A stretch of 64,000 nt of DNA, from NCBI GenBank assembly GCA_963707435.1, contig CAVPPF010000002.1:310001-374000 (forward strand), read 5' to 3'. Origin of the DNA: UBA4744 sp963707435 (GTDB lineage: Bacteria > Actinomycetota > Acidimicrobiia > Spongiisociales > UBA4744). This document shows positions 36,477-44,312 of this stretch, piece after piece. Numbering within the stretch: the stretch's first letter is position 1; every line of letters begins with the position of its first letter. The translations under genes and the position numbers were made by a program. The notes under the pieces are model-generated. The model was not told the origin of the DNA and did no database searches. It worked only from the letters and a program-made list of their open reading frames with translations.

Positions 36477-37343
36477 ATGCGGTCTGAAGATCTGAAGATG
36501 TCGTTGGTCGACGGCCGGACCCTGGCCTGGGCCGAGTACGGAGTGCCGGAGGGCAGGAGTGTCCTGTTGTTTCACGGCGGCAACGACTCCCGTTTCGCCG
36601 GACGACTACTAGCCGACGCCGCCACTCAAGCGAACATCCGTCTGATCTGTCCCGACCGGCCCGGATACGGGGCGTCGACCTTCTCAGACGGCCGCACCTT
36701 CCTGGACTGGGCAACCGACGTCGGGAGCCTCACCGATCAGCTCGGGATCGCCGGATACGGGGTAGTGGGCCATTCGGGCGGAGGCCCCCATGCCATCGCA
36801 TGTGCACACGCCAATCCGGAGCGGGTCCATTCGGTGGCGACCGTGTCGTCGCCGGCACCGCCCGCCGCCCCCAATCGAGGGCTCCATCCGGCGTTCCGGC
36901 TGATGAACCTACTCTTCAGATCACCGTCGCTGTACCGGCCGATGGCGAAGAACCAGCTCAAGCAGATGGCCACCTCTCCGGACCGTTGGCTGTCGGTGTG
37001 GGGTCGAATGCAGCCCGCTGACGGTGAACTCTTCCGCCAACAGCCCGAGATAGCGGCCGAGATCGTTGCGGAGATGACCGAAGGTGCCCGACAGGGCGTC
37101 TCTGGGATAGTCCATGAAGCGAGCCTCTATCACACGGATTGGGGATTCGACCTACGCGACGTGCCCACGAGCTCTCAGATATGGCATGGTCGCCGCGATC
37201 GGCAGGCAGCGTTGGGATGGAGCATGTTCCTCGCCGAGGAACTACCCAACGGGAGTCTCCGCATCGACGAGCACGGAGGACATTTCTCCACCCTCATCAA
37301 CAACGCTGACGAAATCCTCACCGGCATCGCCTCCGGTTCGTAG
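36477..37343 (+). CDS. Alpha/beta hydrolase
   Basis: 288 residues from ATG 36477, preceded by GGGAGGGA. Oxyanion region LLFHGGNDSR, nucleophile elbow VVGHSGGGPHA (Ser), acid near WHGRRD and catalytic His in DEHGGHFS. Similar to small epoxide-hydrolase/esterase types; substrate not predictable. Appears intact within the island. Confidence 0.88.
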   Translation: MRSEDLKMSLVDGRTLAWAEYGVPEGRSVLLFHGGNDSRFAGRLLADAATQANIRLICPDRPGYGASTFSDGRTFLDWATDVGSLTDQLGIAGYGVVGHSGGGPHAIACAHANPERVHSVATVSSPAPPAAPNRGLHPAFRLMNLLFRSPSLYRPMAKNQLKQMATSPDRWLSVWGRMQPADGELFRQQPEIAAEIVAEMTEGARQGVSGIVHEASLYHTDWGFDLRDVPTSSQIWHGRRDRQAALGWSMFLAEELPNGSLRIDEHGGHFSTLINNADEILTGIASGS

Positions 37344-37550
37344 CAGGCGCCAGGCCCGCAACCCCCATCAGCAACCGAACCACCCCTGTAGCGCCCGGAG
37401 TCGATTCCCGGTCTCCGCTCCGCAGCCACACCAGATCACCCCGATATCGGACCATAACGACCATCTCTAGGAGTGCGCTGGATCGGCACTCACGTCGGCG
37501 CTCGCTGTGTCGACGCACATGAGGGCCCTCCCCAGTCGCCATAGACGATA

Positions 37551-37560
37551 CGCTATAGCG
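37551..37560 (+). promoter_or_regulatory. Palindromic operator at the XRE gene start
   Basis: CGCTATAGCG is a perfect 10-base palindrome immediately before the ATG at 37561. It overlaps TACGCT, a -10 box placed for a leaderless start. An autoregulatory binding site for the XRE protein is the likely reading. The rest of the 217-base gap before it holds no other feature I can see. Confidence 0.4.
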
Positions 37561-37881
37561 ATGAGGAACTTGGAAGACCGGGCGGCCGGCTCACTGTTGC
37601 AGTTGGCTCGGACACGGCTCGGATTGTCTCAGACGGCGTTTGCGGATCTGCTGGGGATCGCCCAGCCGACGTTGTCGGCGTATGAGTTGGGTCGTCGTCA
37701 GCCGACGTTGCCGACCCTTTTGAGGCTGCTGGCCCGAGCAGGGCTGGAGCTGCGTCTGGACCTAGCCGACCTCGACAACCAGGATGCGGTGCTCGCCGAG
37801 TGGGAGCGGAAGCTGGACGACGCGACCAGGGATCGGCTGAGAGCACAGGGCTACCGACTGGCCAGCGATGCTGGTAGGTAG
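37561..37881 (+). CDS. XRE-family small DNA-binding protein (antitoxin-like)
   Basis: 106 residues from ATG 37561. HTH: LARTRLGLSQTAFADLLGIAQPTLSAYELGRRQPTLPTLLR, then a short helical tail. Together with the next two genes it resembles XRE / small protein / AbiEii-type nucleotidyltransferase modules, where the HTH protein represses the operon. Confidence 0.82.
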   Translation: MRNLEDRAAGSLLQLARTRLGLSQTAFADLLGIAQPTLSAYELGRRQPTLPTLLRLLARAGLELRLDLADLDNQDAVLAEWERKLDDATRDRLRAQGYRLASDAGR

Positions 37882-37921
37882 ACATTGGTGAGGCGCCAAA
37901 CCTCGAGCCAGAGAATCGGGC

Positions 37922-37944
37922 GATCACGGTAGGGTGTTGTGATC
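37922..37944 (+). promoter_or_regulatory. Inverted repeat flanking a -10 box
   Basis: GATCAC (37922-37927) and GTGATC (37939-37944) are a perfect pair separated by 11 bases that contain TAGGGT. It sits just before the ATG at 37945. Possible operator for the second gene of the module. Confidence 0.35.
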
Positions 37945-38274
37945 ATGGAAGGACTGACCAGAGCCGTTGCTCAGGTGCCTGCCCTGCCCGACGATCTCGA
38001 CGACGTTGACTTCGAAAAGGCCAGCGGGGTCGTCGAGTTGCCGGTGCACATCCGTTGGAGTGGGCCTCCTCGCCGGTACGACCTCGCGGATCGGCAGCAG
38101 CGAGCGCGGGTCTATGAGCAGGTCCTCCGTGAGGGAAACGAGGACGACATCCGTCGTTTCATTCGGGTTGATGATCTCATCGACATGTGGGATGAGCTGG
38201 TGTTGCCCCGGCATGTTCGCCGAGCGTGGGTCGACTGGCTAGAGCTCCATCGGGGTGTTTCGCTGTCTTGCTGA
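37945..38274 (+). CDS. Small protein associated with AbiEii-type nucleotidyltransferase
   Basis: 109 residues from ATG 37945 (GTG 37939 possible). Acidic, soluble; it contains LPVHIRWSGPPRRYDLADR and ends WVDWLELHRGV. I recognise no domain. Its position between an XRE protein and an AbiEii-like gene, with the downstream start inside its last codons, suggests it is the neutralising or partner component, by inference. Confidence 0.65.
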   Translation: MEGLTRAVAQVPALPDDLDDVDFEKASGVVELPVHIRWSGPPRRYDLADRQQRARVYEQVLREGNEDDIRRFIRVDDLIDMWDELVLPRHVRRAWVDWLELHRGVSLSC

Positions 38275-38693
38275 CACCTCTCCAAACGCGCATCGCTGAA
38301 CTCGTAGCTGGTCTTCCGCAGGCTCGCAGCTTCGCGCTGGCCGGAGCGGGTGGTCTCTTGGTGAGGGGACTGATCGACCGGTCGACGCGTGATCTCGACT
38401 ACTTCACGGTTCCGGGGGAGGAGGAAGCCGTGATGGCACTACGGGACGCGTTGGAGCGAGCGCTTGACAACGCCGGGATCGACCACCGCAGACAGCGTGA
38501 CCTGCCGACATTTGTGCGTATCGAGGTGAGGGACGGCGAGGACGTGTGTGAGGTCGATCTGGCCGTCGCCGGGCCGTTTTGCCGGGTTGTCTGTCGACCG
38601 GAGGCAAGGCGGGCCCGATACGGGATCCCGTCCCGGCGGGCGGCGATCGGTCAATCCGCCAGACCCAGTTTGGCGGCTAGTCCAATCCGCTGA
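38268..38693 (+). pseudogene. AbiEii/MNT-like nucleotidyltransferase (toxin-type), 3'-truncated
   Basis: Start TTG 38268, overlapping the previous stop (begins MLTPLQTRIAELV). The N-terminal NTase core is present: FALAGAGGLLVRGLIDRSTRDLDYFT, i.e. GG...R-DLD, and a later VCEVDLA. After about residue 105 the sequence turns into Arg-rich text overlapping the end of the acyl-CoA synthetase gene, with no C-terminal helical domain. Likely a toxin cut off at the island's right edge and inactive. Confidence 0.65.
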
Positions 38694-40141
38694 ATCTTGC
38701 CGGTCGCCCCCTTCGGGATGTCGTCGCAGATCAGGATTTGGGTCGGCACCTTGAACGGAGCGACCTGTTCTGCCACGAACGATCTCAACTCCTCTGCGCC
38801 GACTGCAGAGCCCGCGGTCAGCACGACCGCAGCCCCGACCTCTTCGCCGAGCGTGTCGTGGGGGATCGCAAACGTGACCGCTTGGGCAACTTCCGGATGG
38901 CGAAGCAGTACCTCGTCGATCTCGAGGGGACCGATCTTCTCGCCACCGCGATTGATCTGTTCCTTGAGCCGCCCGGTCAGGAACAGGTAGCCATCGTCGT
39001 CGAGGAACCCTTCGTCCCCGGTCCGAAACCAGCCGTCGGTAAAGGAGGACATGTTGGCGTCCGGGTTGTTCTCGTAGCCGTCGAAAACGGTTGCGCCCTT
39101 GATTCCGACCTCGCCGCGCTCTCCCGGCGGGAGCGGCCGGTTCGTCTTGTCGAGGATCGCAATCTCGATGCCGGTCGGACGCCCGACCGAGCCGGCCTTC
39201 GCCGTACCGGGCGGCAATGGATTGGAAGCCATCTGATGGGCCGCTTCGGTCATGCCGTAGGCTTCGATGACCGGAACATTGAAGAGCTGATTGAGGCTTT
39301 CCAGGACCGGGCCTGGAAGCGAGGCAGACGACGATCTCACGAGCCGCAATGAAGTACCGCGGGCTCCCCGCGAACGCGCCATCACGGTCACCGCTTGATG
39401 CATGGTGGGAACGGCGCTGTAGTAGGTCGGATCGTGTGCCTTCAACCAACGGTGGAACTCGAGCGGGTTGAAACCCGGCGAACAAACGATTGAGGCGCCG
39501 GCCGACAACGGGGCGAGAAGCCCGGCAACGAGACCGTGAATATGGAACAAGGGCATGACATTCAGGGAGCGATCGTCATGGTTCAAGCCAAGCGATGCGG
39601 CGACGTTCCCGGCCGAACGCACGAGTTTCCTTTGCCTGAGCGGGACGATCTTCGGCCGCGAGGTCGTGCCGGATGTGTGCAGGACGAGAGCGACATCGTC
39701 GCTCGTCGGCTCATCGTCGACCGCACCGGCCGGATCCTGAACAGTCAGATCGAGGGAGAGGAAGTCTCCCGAAGAAGTGATCGTCGCCGTCCCTTCCGGC
39801 AAGGCAGCATGAGCGGCGGCCATCTCGCCGTCCGGAGTGATCAGTGCCTTGACTCGCAGATCATCCAGGAAGTATCGGAACTCCTCCTCCCGGTACGTCG
39901 GGTTGAGGGGTGCGGCGCATCCGACAACCGAAACCGCCAGGAAGACCAGCGCCATCTCCGGCCCGTTGGGCAGGACAATGGCGACCCGGTCGCGTGCTCC
40001 GATCCCGGCGCTCCGCAGCCGATCAGCCAGCCGGTTCACCTCTCGCCGTAGCGTCGCGTAGTCGATGGCCCGGCCGCCGGCGTCGAGCAGCGCTACCGCC
40101 GTGTCGTCGCCGGTTTCAAGGAGTGAAGCGATCGTGTCCAT
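38651..40141 (-). CDS. AMP-dependent acyl-CoA/acyl-ACP synthetase
   Basis: 496 residues. ANL superfamily motifs: A3 LVLHTSGTTSRPKIVPL, A5 EAYGMTEAAHQM, A7 WFRTGDEGF, A8 GRLKEQINRGGEKIGP and the A10 lysine PKGATGKIQR. It activates a carboxylate as adenylate and passes it to CoA or a carrier. The layout is close to oxalate/short-chain acyl-CoA ligases. A carrier protein gene starts divergently 150 bases away, so loading that carrier is plausible. Confidence 0.88.
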   Translation of the reverse strand: MDTIASLLETGDDTAVALLDAGGRAIDYATLRREVNRLADRLRSAGIGARDRVAIVLPNGPEMALVFLAVSVVGCAAPLNPTYREEEFRYFLDDLRVKALITPDGEMAAAHAALPEGTATITSSGDFLSLDLTVQDPAGAVDDEPTSDDVALVLHTSGTTSRPKIVPLRQRKLVRSAGNVAASLGLNHDDRSLNVMPLFHIHGLVAGLLAPLSAGASIVCSPGFNPLEFHRWLKAHDPTYYSAVPTMHQAVTVMARSRGARGTSLRLVRSSSASLPGPVLESLNQLFNVPVIEAYGMTEAAHQMASNPLPPGTAKAGSVGRPTGIEIAILDKTNRPLPPGERGEVGIKGATVFDGYENNPDANMSSFTDGWFRTGDEGFLDDDGYLFLTGRLKEQINRGGEKIGPLEIDEVLLRHPEVAQAVTFAIPHDTLGEEVGAAVVLTAGSAVGAEELRSFVAEQVAPFKVPTQILICDDIPKGATGKIQRIGLAAKLGLAD

Positions 40142-40291
40142 CGAGTCAGACTCTACTTGCGATCGTCACCGGTCGACTCTGTCCACCCCGCCGGCAGTTG
40201 ATACAATCCGCCGTCCATCCGGGCTTCGGCGACGGCCGGTTTGGTGGTTTCCTCCACCTCGACACCGGGGACGATTGAACAAGGGGATGCA

Positions 40292-40537
40292 ATGGACGCC
40301 ATCACAGCGCAAGCGCAGCTGCGGGAATTCGTCCGCGGGTCCCTGGCGAAGCCCCACCTGACCGATCAGGATGACATCTTCGAGGTCGGGGAAGCGCCCT
40401 CGCTGTTTTCGATGGAACTCGTGCTCTTTATCGAGGAGAAACTAGGGATCCCTCTGGACGACGATGATCTGACACCCACCAACTTCGCCACGATGACCGC
40501 TATGGGCAGATTGATCGATCACAAACTGCAGATCTGA
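40292..40537 (+). CDS. Stand-alone acyl/peptidyl carrier protein
   Basis: 81 residues from ATG 40292 (AAGGGG 7 bases upstream). Four-helix carrier fold; the helix-2 region EAPSLFSMELVLFIEEKLGIPL aligns with the usual DSLxxMEL, keeping the phosphopantetheine Ser but with Pro in place of Asp before it. A TACAAT box lies at 40202-40207. It carries an acyl group, probably loaded by the divergent synthetase and used by the following GNAT. Confidence 0.8.
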   Translation: MDAITAQAQLREFVRGSLAKPHLTDQDDIFEVGEAPSLFSMELVLFIEEKLGIPLDDDDLTPTNFATMTAMGRLIDHKLQI

Positions 40538-40547
40538 TGACACCGTC

Positions 40548-41729
40548 ATGAGCACGTATCGATGTGAGGTTCTCGATCCGAAGCTCATCGATCAGGTCGT
40601 CCCCTTGATACTCCAATTGGGGGCATCTTCCCGTTGCGACCACGTTGGGTACCTGACCTGGAAGTACCTCAACAATCCGTACATGGCCGACCCGTTGATC
40701 TGCGTGGTTCGTCATGAAGGCCGGGTCGTCGGAATGCGAGGGGTGTATGGCACGAGTTGGGTATTGCCGGGCATCGAAAGGCCCCAGATGCTTCCGTGCA
40801 CCGCCGATACCGTGATCGCCACCGAACATCGCTCAGGGAGTCTCTTTGCCGAGTTGACGGAGTTTGCGCTGGCGAGGCTGGTCGATCGCGGGTTTCGACA
40901 TGTGATCAACCTGGGCGCAACACCGGCCAATCACATTGCATCGATCGTCAGCCTGGGGTGGCTCAAGGTCGGGTCCTACGAACCCGTCGTTCGATCCACG
41001 CGGGCCGTCGCCGCTCCCGGTCGGACGCAGGCTCCTGCCAGGACTCCGTCGCCTCTTGATCCCCTGGTACGCCGGATCAAGAGTTCGGAGTGGCTCGGCA
41101 GAACGGTCAGAGAGATGAGAACGGCCCGGCGAAACACGTTCGGGGAGAGCCCTTTTGCCCACCTCGACCGGCGCCCGGATCGCAAGGGCAGCGGCAAGAT
41201 ACCGGAAGTCACGGCCGAGCCCCGGCCGCACACGATGGCGAGGGTTGCGGCTCAATTCGCCGTTCCCGGACGCATCCATCACGTGCGAGACGAAACCTAC
41301 TTCGCCTGGCGGTACGGGAATCCCTTGGCCCGGGACCGTTGGTCGAACGGACGGGTGCATCGTCGCTTCTTCTTCTTGCACGGACGTAGCGGCGAGGGCT
41401 ACGCAGTGCTCCAGGGCACCCCGGGTCGGTCCGATCTACGACTCATCGACTGGGCAGGAGACGAGGAGACCTTCGCGGTGCTGCTCGATACGGTGATGGC
41501 ATCGATCAAGCCCGTCCGGCTCGGTACCTGGAGTGCCACGCTGCCGGGCGCAGTCAGGACTCACCTCCTGCAATCGGGGTTTGTGCCGGAGCGGGGAAAC
41601 CTCCAGGCTCGCTGGCAAGGTTTGTTGATCAAGTCGTTGAACTCCGGCGGTGCCCTTCCCGGCGACCGGCAGCTTCTCGACATCGACAACTGGGACCTCC
41701 GGATGATTCAATCTGATGCGATTACCTGA
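40548..41729 (+). CDS. GNAT-superfamily acyltransferase
   Basis: 393 residues, starting 10 bases after the carrier protein. Two GNAT-like halves; marker segments YLTWKYLNNPY and TYFAWRYGNPLARDR are typical of a GNAT family found in surface-polysaccharide and lipid-modification clusters. Probably transfers the carrier-bound acyl group to an unknown acceptor. Confidence 0.75.
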   Translation: MSTYRCEVLDPKLIDQVVPLILQLGASSRCDHVGYLTWKYLNNPYMADPLICVVRHEGRVVGMRGVYGTSWVLPGIERPQMLPCTADTVIATEHRSGSLFAELTEFALARLVDRGFRHVINLGATPANHIASIVSLGWLKVGSYEPVVRSTRAVAAPGRTQAPARTPSPLDPLVRRIKSSEWLGRTVREMRTARRNTFGESPFAHLDRRPDRKGSGKIPEVTAEPRPHTMARVAAQFAVPGRIHHVRDETYFAWRYGNPLARDRWSNGRVHRRFFFLHGRSGEGYAVLQGTPGRSDLRLIDWAGDEETFAVLLDTVMASIKPVRLGTWSATLPGAVRTHLLQSGFVPERGNLQARWQGLLIKSLNSGGALPGDRQLLDIDNWDLRMIQSDAIT

Positions 41730-41796
41730 GCCCGGTTGGATGAAGAACGTCGGTGCGCGGCGGGAAGCAACCTGAGAGCTTCGAACCTCATGCTCC

Positions 41797-42282
41797 TCAA
41801 CGCTGGGCGAGCCACTCCCGCACGGTTGCGGCCACGGCCGCCTGGTCGTCGGGCTCGGCTGCCTCGCGCCGGAGCTGATCAACGGCCTCGATCACCCGCC
41901 CGGTGCTCTCTCGTCCCAGGAGGGCAACCCGCCGGAGAAAGTGCTGTTTTTCGGACTGGGTGAGGTCGGCTTCCCAATCGGCCAGCCAGCGCTCTTCCCG
42001 GCCGGGTGGAGCAGCCCACAACGTCACGATGGGTTCTTCGTCGAGGTAGATGCAGATGGAGGAACGGGTCGGGGTGATGTCGAACGTGACGAGTTCGTCG
42101 AGCTGAGCCCAGAGACCGTCTTTCTCGTCCCACTCCAGGTTTGCCAACGCTCCCAGGTCGATCAGGTCGAGCGGCTCGGCATCCTCGTCGGGGCTGTGAT
42201 AGTGGTGGCGGCGCAGCTGAATATCGAGGCCGATCAGCGTATCCGCCGTGCCGACCGTTTCGTTTGCGCCGCTGGAATCCAC
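41797..42282 (-). CDS. Acidic protein of unknown function
   Basis: 161 residues from GTG 42282, chosen because GGGAG lies 7 bases upstream; ATG 42435 would give 212 residues and overlap the ABC gene by 26 bases. Sequence features: DAEPLDLIDLGALANLEWDE, SSICIYLDEEPIVTLW, then a charged helical tail. No domain recognised. It lies downstream of, and possibly coupled to, the ABC exporter. Confidence 0.62.
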   Translation of the reverse strand: MDSSGANETVGTADTLIGLDIQLRRHHYHSPDEDAEPLDLIDLGALANLEWDEKDGLWAQLDELVTFDITPTRSSICIYLDEEPIVTLWAAPPGREERWLADWEADLTQSEKQHFLRRVALLGRESTGRVIEAVDQLRREAAEPDDQAAVAATVREWLAQR

Positions 42283-42409
42283 CTGATGCTCCCGTCCCTC
42301 AAGGCCTATGTGGCTGAGGCTACTCGCCGCAGTCGGGCCCCGGTGCTGATCGGGTGATCCAGGAGCAGGCGATGGGTCGGGAAGCCTCTGGCCCGGCAGG
42401 CACTCGGGA

Positions 42410-44218
42410 TCAGTCGCCCGCTCCGCCTGCGACATGCCAGGGGATCGCCTCGCCCGTCTGCACTTTCCAGAGCCCGGCATAGAGGCCGTCCCGGTCGAGC
42501 AGGTCTTCGTGGTGACCGGCTTCGGCCAGGCGGCCCTGATCGAGCACATAGATGCGATCGGCATGGCGGATCGTCGACAATCGGTGGGCGATGACGATCG
42601 TGGTTCGATGCCGGGTGATCCGTTCGAGCGATCGCTGAATCGCCGCCTCGGTTTCATTGTCGACCGATGAAGTGGCTTCATCGAGGACCAGAATGGGGGG
42701 ATCGTCGAGCACCGCCCGGGCAATGGAGATGCGCTGACGCTGGCCGCCGGAGAGTTTCTGGCCCCGTTCGCCGACGACCGTCTCGTAGCCGTTGGGAAGA
42801 TCCAGAATGAACTCGTGAGCTTCGGCAACACCGGCTGCGGCCACGATCTCCTCGCCGGTGGCGTCGGGCCGCCCGTAGGCGATGTTTTCCCGCACGGTGC
42901 CGTGGAAGAGGTAGACGTCCTGACTCACCAGGCCGATGGCGCGTCGAAGGTCTTTCAATCTGAGGTCGCGGAGATCGTGCCCGTCGAGTTGGAGCGATCC
43001 TCCCGTCACGTCGTAGAAGCGAAGCAAGAGCTTGATGAGGGTAGTTTTTCCCGCTCCGGTGGCGCCGACAATGGCGGTGGTGGCTCCGGCCGGGAGGTCT
43101 ATGGTCAACTCGCTGATGATGGGATAGCCCGTTTGGTACTCGAACGTGACCCTGTCGAGCGTCACATGGCCGTGCACGGTGCTGCGGGGCAGCGCCACCG
43201 GTCCGTCGTTGATCTGTGGTTCGGTGTCGAGAAGGTCGAGGATGCGGTTGGTTGATGCCATGGCCCGCTGGTAGAGATCGAAGGTCTGGCCCAGCCGGGT
43301 GAGCGGCCACAGCAATCGCTGGGTGAGGAAAACCATGATGCTGTACGAACCCACCGCAAGCGAACCGTCGAGTGCCAGGAATCCCCCTGCCAGGAGTGTG
43401 CCGGTGAAGCCGATCAGAATGACCACGCGTATGAGCGGAGAGAAGGCAGAACTGAGGGTGATCGCGCTCCGGTTGGCCTCCTGATAGAGCCGGCTCTCCC
43501 GGCTGATCCGCTCCACTTCCCGCTCCTCGGACGTGAAGCTCTTGATGGTGGCGATGCCCGCCAGGTTGTTGGCGAGCTGGGAGTTCACCATCCCGGCCTG
43601 GTTGCGTACGGCCGCATAGCGCGGGGCGATCTTGCGTTGAAACCTCACCGACCCCCACAGGATGAACGGAATGGGCACAAAGGACATCCACGCCACCGAC
43701 GGCGCCAGCGCGAAGAACATGCCTCCGACGAGCACCACCGTCGTGCCGACCTGGATCAGATCGTTGGCACCGGAGTCCAGGAAGCGTTCGAGCTGGTTCA
43801 CGTCGTCGTTGAGAACGGCCATGAGACCACCCGTCGAGCGGTCCTCGTAGTAGGCCATTTCGAGGCCCTGGATGTGCCGGTAGGCGTCGATGCGGAGTTC
43901 GTGCTCGACGCTCTGGGCGAGGTTTCTCCAGTAGATCGCGTGGAGGTATTCGAAGAGAGACTCGAGCAGCCAGATGAGAAAGGTCAATCCGGCCAGAACG
44001 ATCAACTGCGTTCGAGTGTCGGGGATGCCGAACCCGGCCAGGAACGAGTTCTCCTGTTGGACCACGACGTCGACCGCCGCTCCGATGAGCAGGGGAGGGG
44101 CGAGGTCGAACGTCTTGTTGAGTACCGAAAAGGTCGAAGCCAGAACGATCCGTTTGCGAAAACGGTTTGCGTACCGCCACAGGCGTCGCAGCGGTCCGGA
44201 TGGTGGTGTGCGGGACAT
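42410..44218 (-). CDS. ABC exporter half-transporter (membrane plus ATPase)
   Basis: 602 residues: a six-helix type-1 exporter domain followed by an ATPase domain with Walker A VGATGAGKTT, signature LSGGQRQR, Walker B ILVLDEA and H-loop IVIAHR. Functions as a homo- or heterodimer in lipid, drug or peptide export. RiPP peptide exporters are of this type and the precursor locus is 2 kb away, but no direct link is visible. Confidence 0.92.
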   Translation of the reverse strand: MSRTPPSGPLRRLWRYANRFRKRIVLASTFSVLNKTFDLAPPLLIGAAVDVVVQQENSFLAGFGIPDTRTQLIVLAGLTFLIWLLESLFEYLHAIYWRNLAQSVEHELRIDAYRHIQGLEMAYYEDRSTGGLMAVLNDDVNQLERFLDSGANDLIQVGTTVVLVGGMFFALAPSVAWMSFVPIPFILWGSVRFQRKIAPRYAAVRNQAGMVNSQLANNLAGIATIKSFTSEEREVERISRESRLYQEANRSAITLSSAFSPLIRVVILIGFTGTLLAGGFLALDGSLAVGSYSIMVFLTQRLLWPLTRLGQTFDLYQRAMASTNRILDLLDTEPQINDGPVALPRSTVHGHVTLDRVTFEYQTGYPIISELTIDLPAGATTAIVGATGAGKTTLIKLLLRFYDVTGGSLQLDGHDLRDLRLKDLRRAIGLVSQDVYLFHGTVRENIAYGRPDATGEEIVAAAGVAEAHEFILDLPNGYETVVGERGQKLSGGQRQRISIARAVLDDPPILVLDEATSSVDNETEAAIQRSLERITRHRTTIVIAHRLSTIRHADRIYVLDQGRLAEAGHHEDLLDRDGLYAGLWKVQTGEAIPWHVAGGAGD

Positions 44219-44312
44219 GGATGCGAAAGGTTACTCGGCGAGCGGAACCGGGAGTTCGGGAACCTCACCTGCGGCCCTCTGCGTCTCACCACTGAAACGT
44301 GAAGGAGGCAAG

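Larger units (their letters stand above)
32917..38650. mobile_element. Decayed genomic island at tRNA-Ala
   Basis: Left edge: the tRNA 3' end followed by an integrase C-terminal fragment. Right edge: an AbiEii-like gene whose C-terminus is missing, abutting the acyl-CoA synthetase gene. Inside are several truncated or fused genes plus an intact-looking SRPBCC cassette and alpha/beta hydrolase. I searched by eye for a second copy of the tRNA 3' end near 38.6 kb and did not find one, so the right boundary is estimated from gene decay. Confidence 0.5.

Noticed and set aside
38600..38650. Right attachment site of the tRNA-Ala island
   Set aside because: No copy of the tRNA 3' end (TTCAAATCCCC or CAGCTCC context) could be seen near the right edge.
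42410..44218. ABC exporter as the exporter of the RiPP locus
   Set aside because: The type fits, but a serpin and a VOC gene lie between, it is on the other strand and shares no promoter; the link is only possible, not supported.
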